Source: an uncultured Lachnospiraceae bacterium (lineage in GTDB: Bacteria > Bacillota > Clostridia > Lachnospirales > Lachnospiraceae). From it: a DNA stretch of 64,000 nucleotides. The stretch is taken from contig CAJUCN010000003.1 in NCBI GenBank assembly GCA_910585005.1, forward strand, positions 62,001 to 126,000. The letters are read 5' to 3'. This document shows, one piece after another, positions 61,866 through 64,000 of this stretch; positions within the stretch are counted from its first letter, which is position 1, and every line of letters begins with the position of its first letter. Below the pieces are notes generated by a model. It ran no database searches. It was not told the DNA's origin and worked only from the letters and a program-made list of their open reading frames with translations. The translations under genes and the position numbers were made by a program.

Positions 61866-63233
61866 ATGAAAAGTATCGTGAGAAATAATCTAAAAAAGGG
61901 GTTGTCCGGCTGTCTTACAGTGGCCTTATTACTTGGCGTAAGTATGGGACTGGCGGGATGCGGGAAAGATGTACCGGCTGAAGACAGCAAAGAAGCGGGA
62001 ACAAAAGAAGAAAGCGCCCAAGGCGGATCCGAAAAGGCGGAGGAAAAGGGCGAACGTGTGGAAATCGTTTACTGGAATCAGTGGACCCAGGAAACGGAAA
62101 TCAATTTTCTGGAAAAATATGTGGAGGAATATAACAATTCCCAGGACAAGTACCATGTTACTTTTTTGGCTGTTCCTTTTGAGGAATACACCACCACAAA
62201 GCTTGCAACAGCTTTTGCTACAAATGAAGCGCCGGATGTTTTCGAGTGCAGCCCGGCAATTATCAACCAGTACCTGGATGCAGGGGTATGCGAACCTTTA
62301 GACGATATTATGACAGACCAGGTCAGAAGTGATTTTACCGAAGCAGCCTTTGACAGGGTTACAAGAGACGGGAAAATATACGGGATTCCGCTGGATAGTG
62401 ACTTGGTTGCCTTGTATTACAATAAAGAGATGCTTGAGGAAAAAGGCGTGCAGCCTCCGTCAACATGGGAAGAACTTAAGGAGGCGGCAGCAAAGTTAAA
62501 TACGGAGAATTGTTCCGGCTTTACGTTTGAGGTTGATAAAGGCGATTGGCAGTGCTTCACTTTTTATCCTTTTGTCTGGATGCAGGGAGGGAATTTATTT
62601 ACGGAAGACGGTATGGCTAACCTGAATTCAGAAGAGGTAGTAAACGCCCTTCAGTTATGGAAAGATCTTTTGGATTCCGGCAACTGTAATGAGACGCCGG
62701 GAAGGTCCGTTTCGGATATTTCGATTTTGACCAATGGAGAGACGGCTATGCAGATCAACGGAAGCTGGTCCGTTTTGCGGGCGGATCCGGACAAATACGG
62801 TGTTGTGCCGCTGCCGGCAGCAAGTCCTGATACCGGTTCAGCCAGTGTGGCCGGCGGATGGAATGTATTAATAAGCAATCAGGGGGACGAAGAAAAAATA
62901 GCCGGAGCAAAAGATTTTGTTTCCTGGATGTGGCTTGATAAGAACCATGTTTCAGAATTTAATACAGAGGTTAAATTCTCTTATTGCATGAGAGATTCGG
63001 TTATTGAGGCCGGAAAAGAAGTATATCAGAGCAACGATAATGCGATCACATTTTCGGACAAGGTGTTACAGACAGCAAAGCCTGAAATTGCATTATCCGG
63101 CGAGGCAAAAGAGATTGTTTCCATTATGATCCAGGATGCGCTTTATAACATGGATGCGAAAGCGGCAGCAGATCTTGCACAGGAAAGTATGCTGCAATAT
63201 CAAAAAGATAGCGGCGCTAAGTTTACCGGATAA
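61866..63233 (+). CDS. Sugar ABC transporter substrate-binding lipoprotein
   Basis: A 455-aa lipoprotein: signal peptide and lipobox (MGLAGC), then a family 1 solute-binding protein with IVYWNQWTQETEINFLEKY, APDVFECSPA and GIPLDSDLVALYYNKEML. It captures oligosaccharides outside the membrane. ATG 61866 follows AAAGGAGGT. A TACAAT -10 candidate lies at 61812-61817. A long hairpin separates it from the permease gene. Confidence 0.92.
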   Translation: MKSIVRNNLKKGLSGCLTVALLLGVSMGLAGCGKDVPAEDSKEAGTKEESAQGGSEKAEEKGERVEIVYWNQWTQETEINFLEKYVEEYNNSQDKYHVTFLAVPFEEYTTTKLATAFATNEAPDVFECSPAIINQYLDAGVCEPLDDIMTDQVRSDFTEAAFDRVTRDGKIYGIPLDSDLVALYYNKEMLEEKGVQPPSTWEELKEAAAKLNTENCSGFTFEVDKGDWQCFTFYPFVWMQGGNLFTEDGMANLNSEEVVNALQLWKDLLDSGNCNETPGRSVSDISILTNGETAMQINGSWSVLRADPDKYGVVPLPAASPDTGSASVAGGWNVLISNQGDEEKIAGAKDFVSWMWLDKNHVSEFNTEVKFSYCMRDSVIEAGKEVYQSNDNAITFSDKVLQTAKPEIALSGEAKEIVSIMIQDALYNMDAKAAADLAQESMLQYQKDSGAKFTG

Positions 63234-63239
63234 GTTTAT

Positions 63240-63273
63240 GCCGGATATCCTGTACCGATGCAGGGTGTCCGGC
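63240..63273 (+). other. Hairpin between binding-protein and permease genes
   Basis: GCCGGATATCCTG (63240-63252) pairs along its whole length, with two G-U, with CAGGGTGTCCGGC (63261-63273). No U-tract follows. Such stem-loops often stabilise the binding-protein mRNA and lower distal expression. Confidence 0.6.
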
Positions 63274-63313
63274 TCATAAGCAGAGAAAGCAGATTGACGG
63301 GAGGTGGGAAGGT

Positions 63314-64000
63314 ATGGGAAAGAAAAAGCAGGGCGGCAAAAGAAGGGAAACCATGACGGCTGTTTTCATGATTGCGCCGGAGATTTTGTTAATGCTGGTT
63401 TTCATTTTTATCCCTATTGTACATGCGTGCTATATCAGCCTGTTTGACTGGAATGCATTGAGGGCAAAATCCTTTGTGGGGATCAGCAATTACATGAAAA
63501 TGCTAAAGGACTCTACTTTTAAAAACAGTATTTTGATCACCGGGAAGTATGCGGTAATTTATGTTTCGGCGATCTATGTCCTTTCCCTGGCGGCGGCAGT
63601 GTTCGTGAATTCAATAAAGGGAAAGAAAAGGCAGCAGGTATGCAGGGTGGGGATCTATTTACCCAATACGGTTTCAACGATCGTTGCTGCAACCTTATGG
63701 GCGTTCCTGTTTAATTCGAGAAACGGATACATCAATAAACTGCTGACGGAAGCAGGACTGAAAAGGCAGCTTTTTTTGGGGTCACAGTCGCAGGCATTAG
63801 TCTGTGTTGCAATTGTAGGCATATGGGTAGTTTTTGGTTATGATATGATCATTTTTTTATCGGCATTAAAAGATGTCCCGGGAGATTATTATGAAGCGGC
63901 TAAGATAGACGGCGCAAATGCAGTGCAAAGATTTTTCAGGATAACGCTTCCCTTAATAAAAGGAACCAGTATTTTCATCCTGATCACAACTTTGGTTGCA
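63314..64000 (+). CDS. Sugar ABC transporter permease (MsmF/UgpA-like), 3'-truncated by window
   Basis: 229 codons are visible from ATG 63314 (after GGAGGTGGGAAGG) and the frame stays open to the window edge. Helices include the N-terminal MTAVFMIAPEILLMLVFIFI; VGISNYMKML and the EAA loop YEAAKIDGANAVQRFF contact the ATPase. A MalF-type half of the importer; a second permease probably follows outside. Downstream of the substrate-binding protein. Confidence 0.92.
   Translation, partial: MGKKKQGGKRRETMTAVFMIAPEILLMLVFIFIPIVHACYISLFDWNALRAKSFVGISNYMKMLKDSTFKNSILITGKYAVIYVSAIYVLSLAAAVFVNSIKGKKRQQVCRVGIYLPNTVSTIVAATLWAFLFNSRNGYINKLLTEAGLKRQLFLGSQSQALVCVAIVGIWVVFGYDMIIFLSALKDVPGDYYEAAKIDGANAVQRFFRITLPLIKGTSIFILITTLVA

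Overview
The window looks like chromosome from a Lachnospiraceae-type gut Firmicute (Clostridia). The pointers are AGGAGG ribosome binding sites on nearly every gene, GTG/TTG starts, intrinsic terminators, extended -10 promoters, an S-box upstream of metK, LytTR/GHKL regulators, a YesM/AraC-type two-component pair next to a sugar ABC importer, and a type I-B CRISPR-Cas locus. The genus is not assigned. No rRNA, tRNA or intact insertion sequence was seen.

Layout. 1-4.6 kb: the end of a putative zinc-ribbon membrane protein, a TPM-domain protein, then two LytTR regulators and a GHKL kinase. 4.6-5.5 kb: an Rpn-type PD-(D/E)XK protein beside a perfect 22-bp inverted repeat. 5.9-18.2 kb: one long surface-polysaccharide operon with polyprenol glycosyltransferase, priming phosphoglycosyltransferase, Wzz-like co-polymerase, EpsG-type polymerase, six further GT2/GT4 transferases and a GT39-like membrane enzyme, but no flippase. 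18.3-28.8 kb: asparaginase, a 1000-aa propeller/HD-GYP sensor, a PseB-like dehydratase, a DHH phosphoesterase, an M19 dipeptidase, a WYL regulator, a YjbR-DUF3795 fusion and a LysM-GH18 protein.

28.8-40.9 kb: a complete type I-B system (cas6-cas8b-cas7-cas5-cas3-cas4-cas1-cas2), a leader and 43 repeats with 42 spacers. Immediately upstream of cas6 lies a small element that I consider the key discovery of the window: two degenerate CRISPR repeats flank a 21-nt pseudo-spacer. The first 15 nt of that pseudo-spacer match, except at position 6, a site overlapping the -35 box of the cas promoter. This is the architecture expected of a CreR-type crRNA-like autorepressor. The array itself records repeated acquisition from the same or related targets, with differences between homologous spacers concentrated in the seed.

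41.2-56.8 kb: sugar-nucleotide and housekeeping genes (UDPGP-family uridylyltransferase, galE, hemolysin III, small alarmone synthetase, flavin reductase, dinB, LysM/G5/M23 peptidase, murA, HD-GYP, S-box-metK) and a BlaI/M56-M23 pair with two dyad operators. 56.8-64 kb: an apparent arabinoside-utilisation locus with GH51, an AraC-type response regulator, a YesM-type kinase, a sugar-binding lipoprotein and a permease cut by the window edge.
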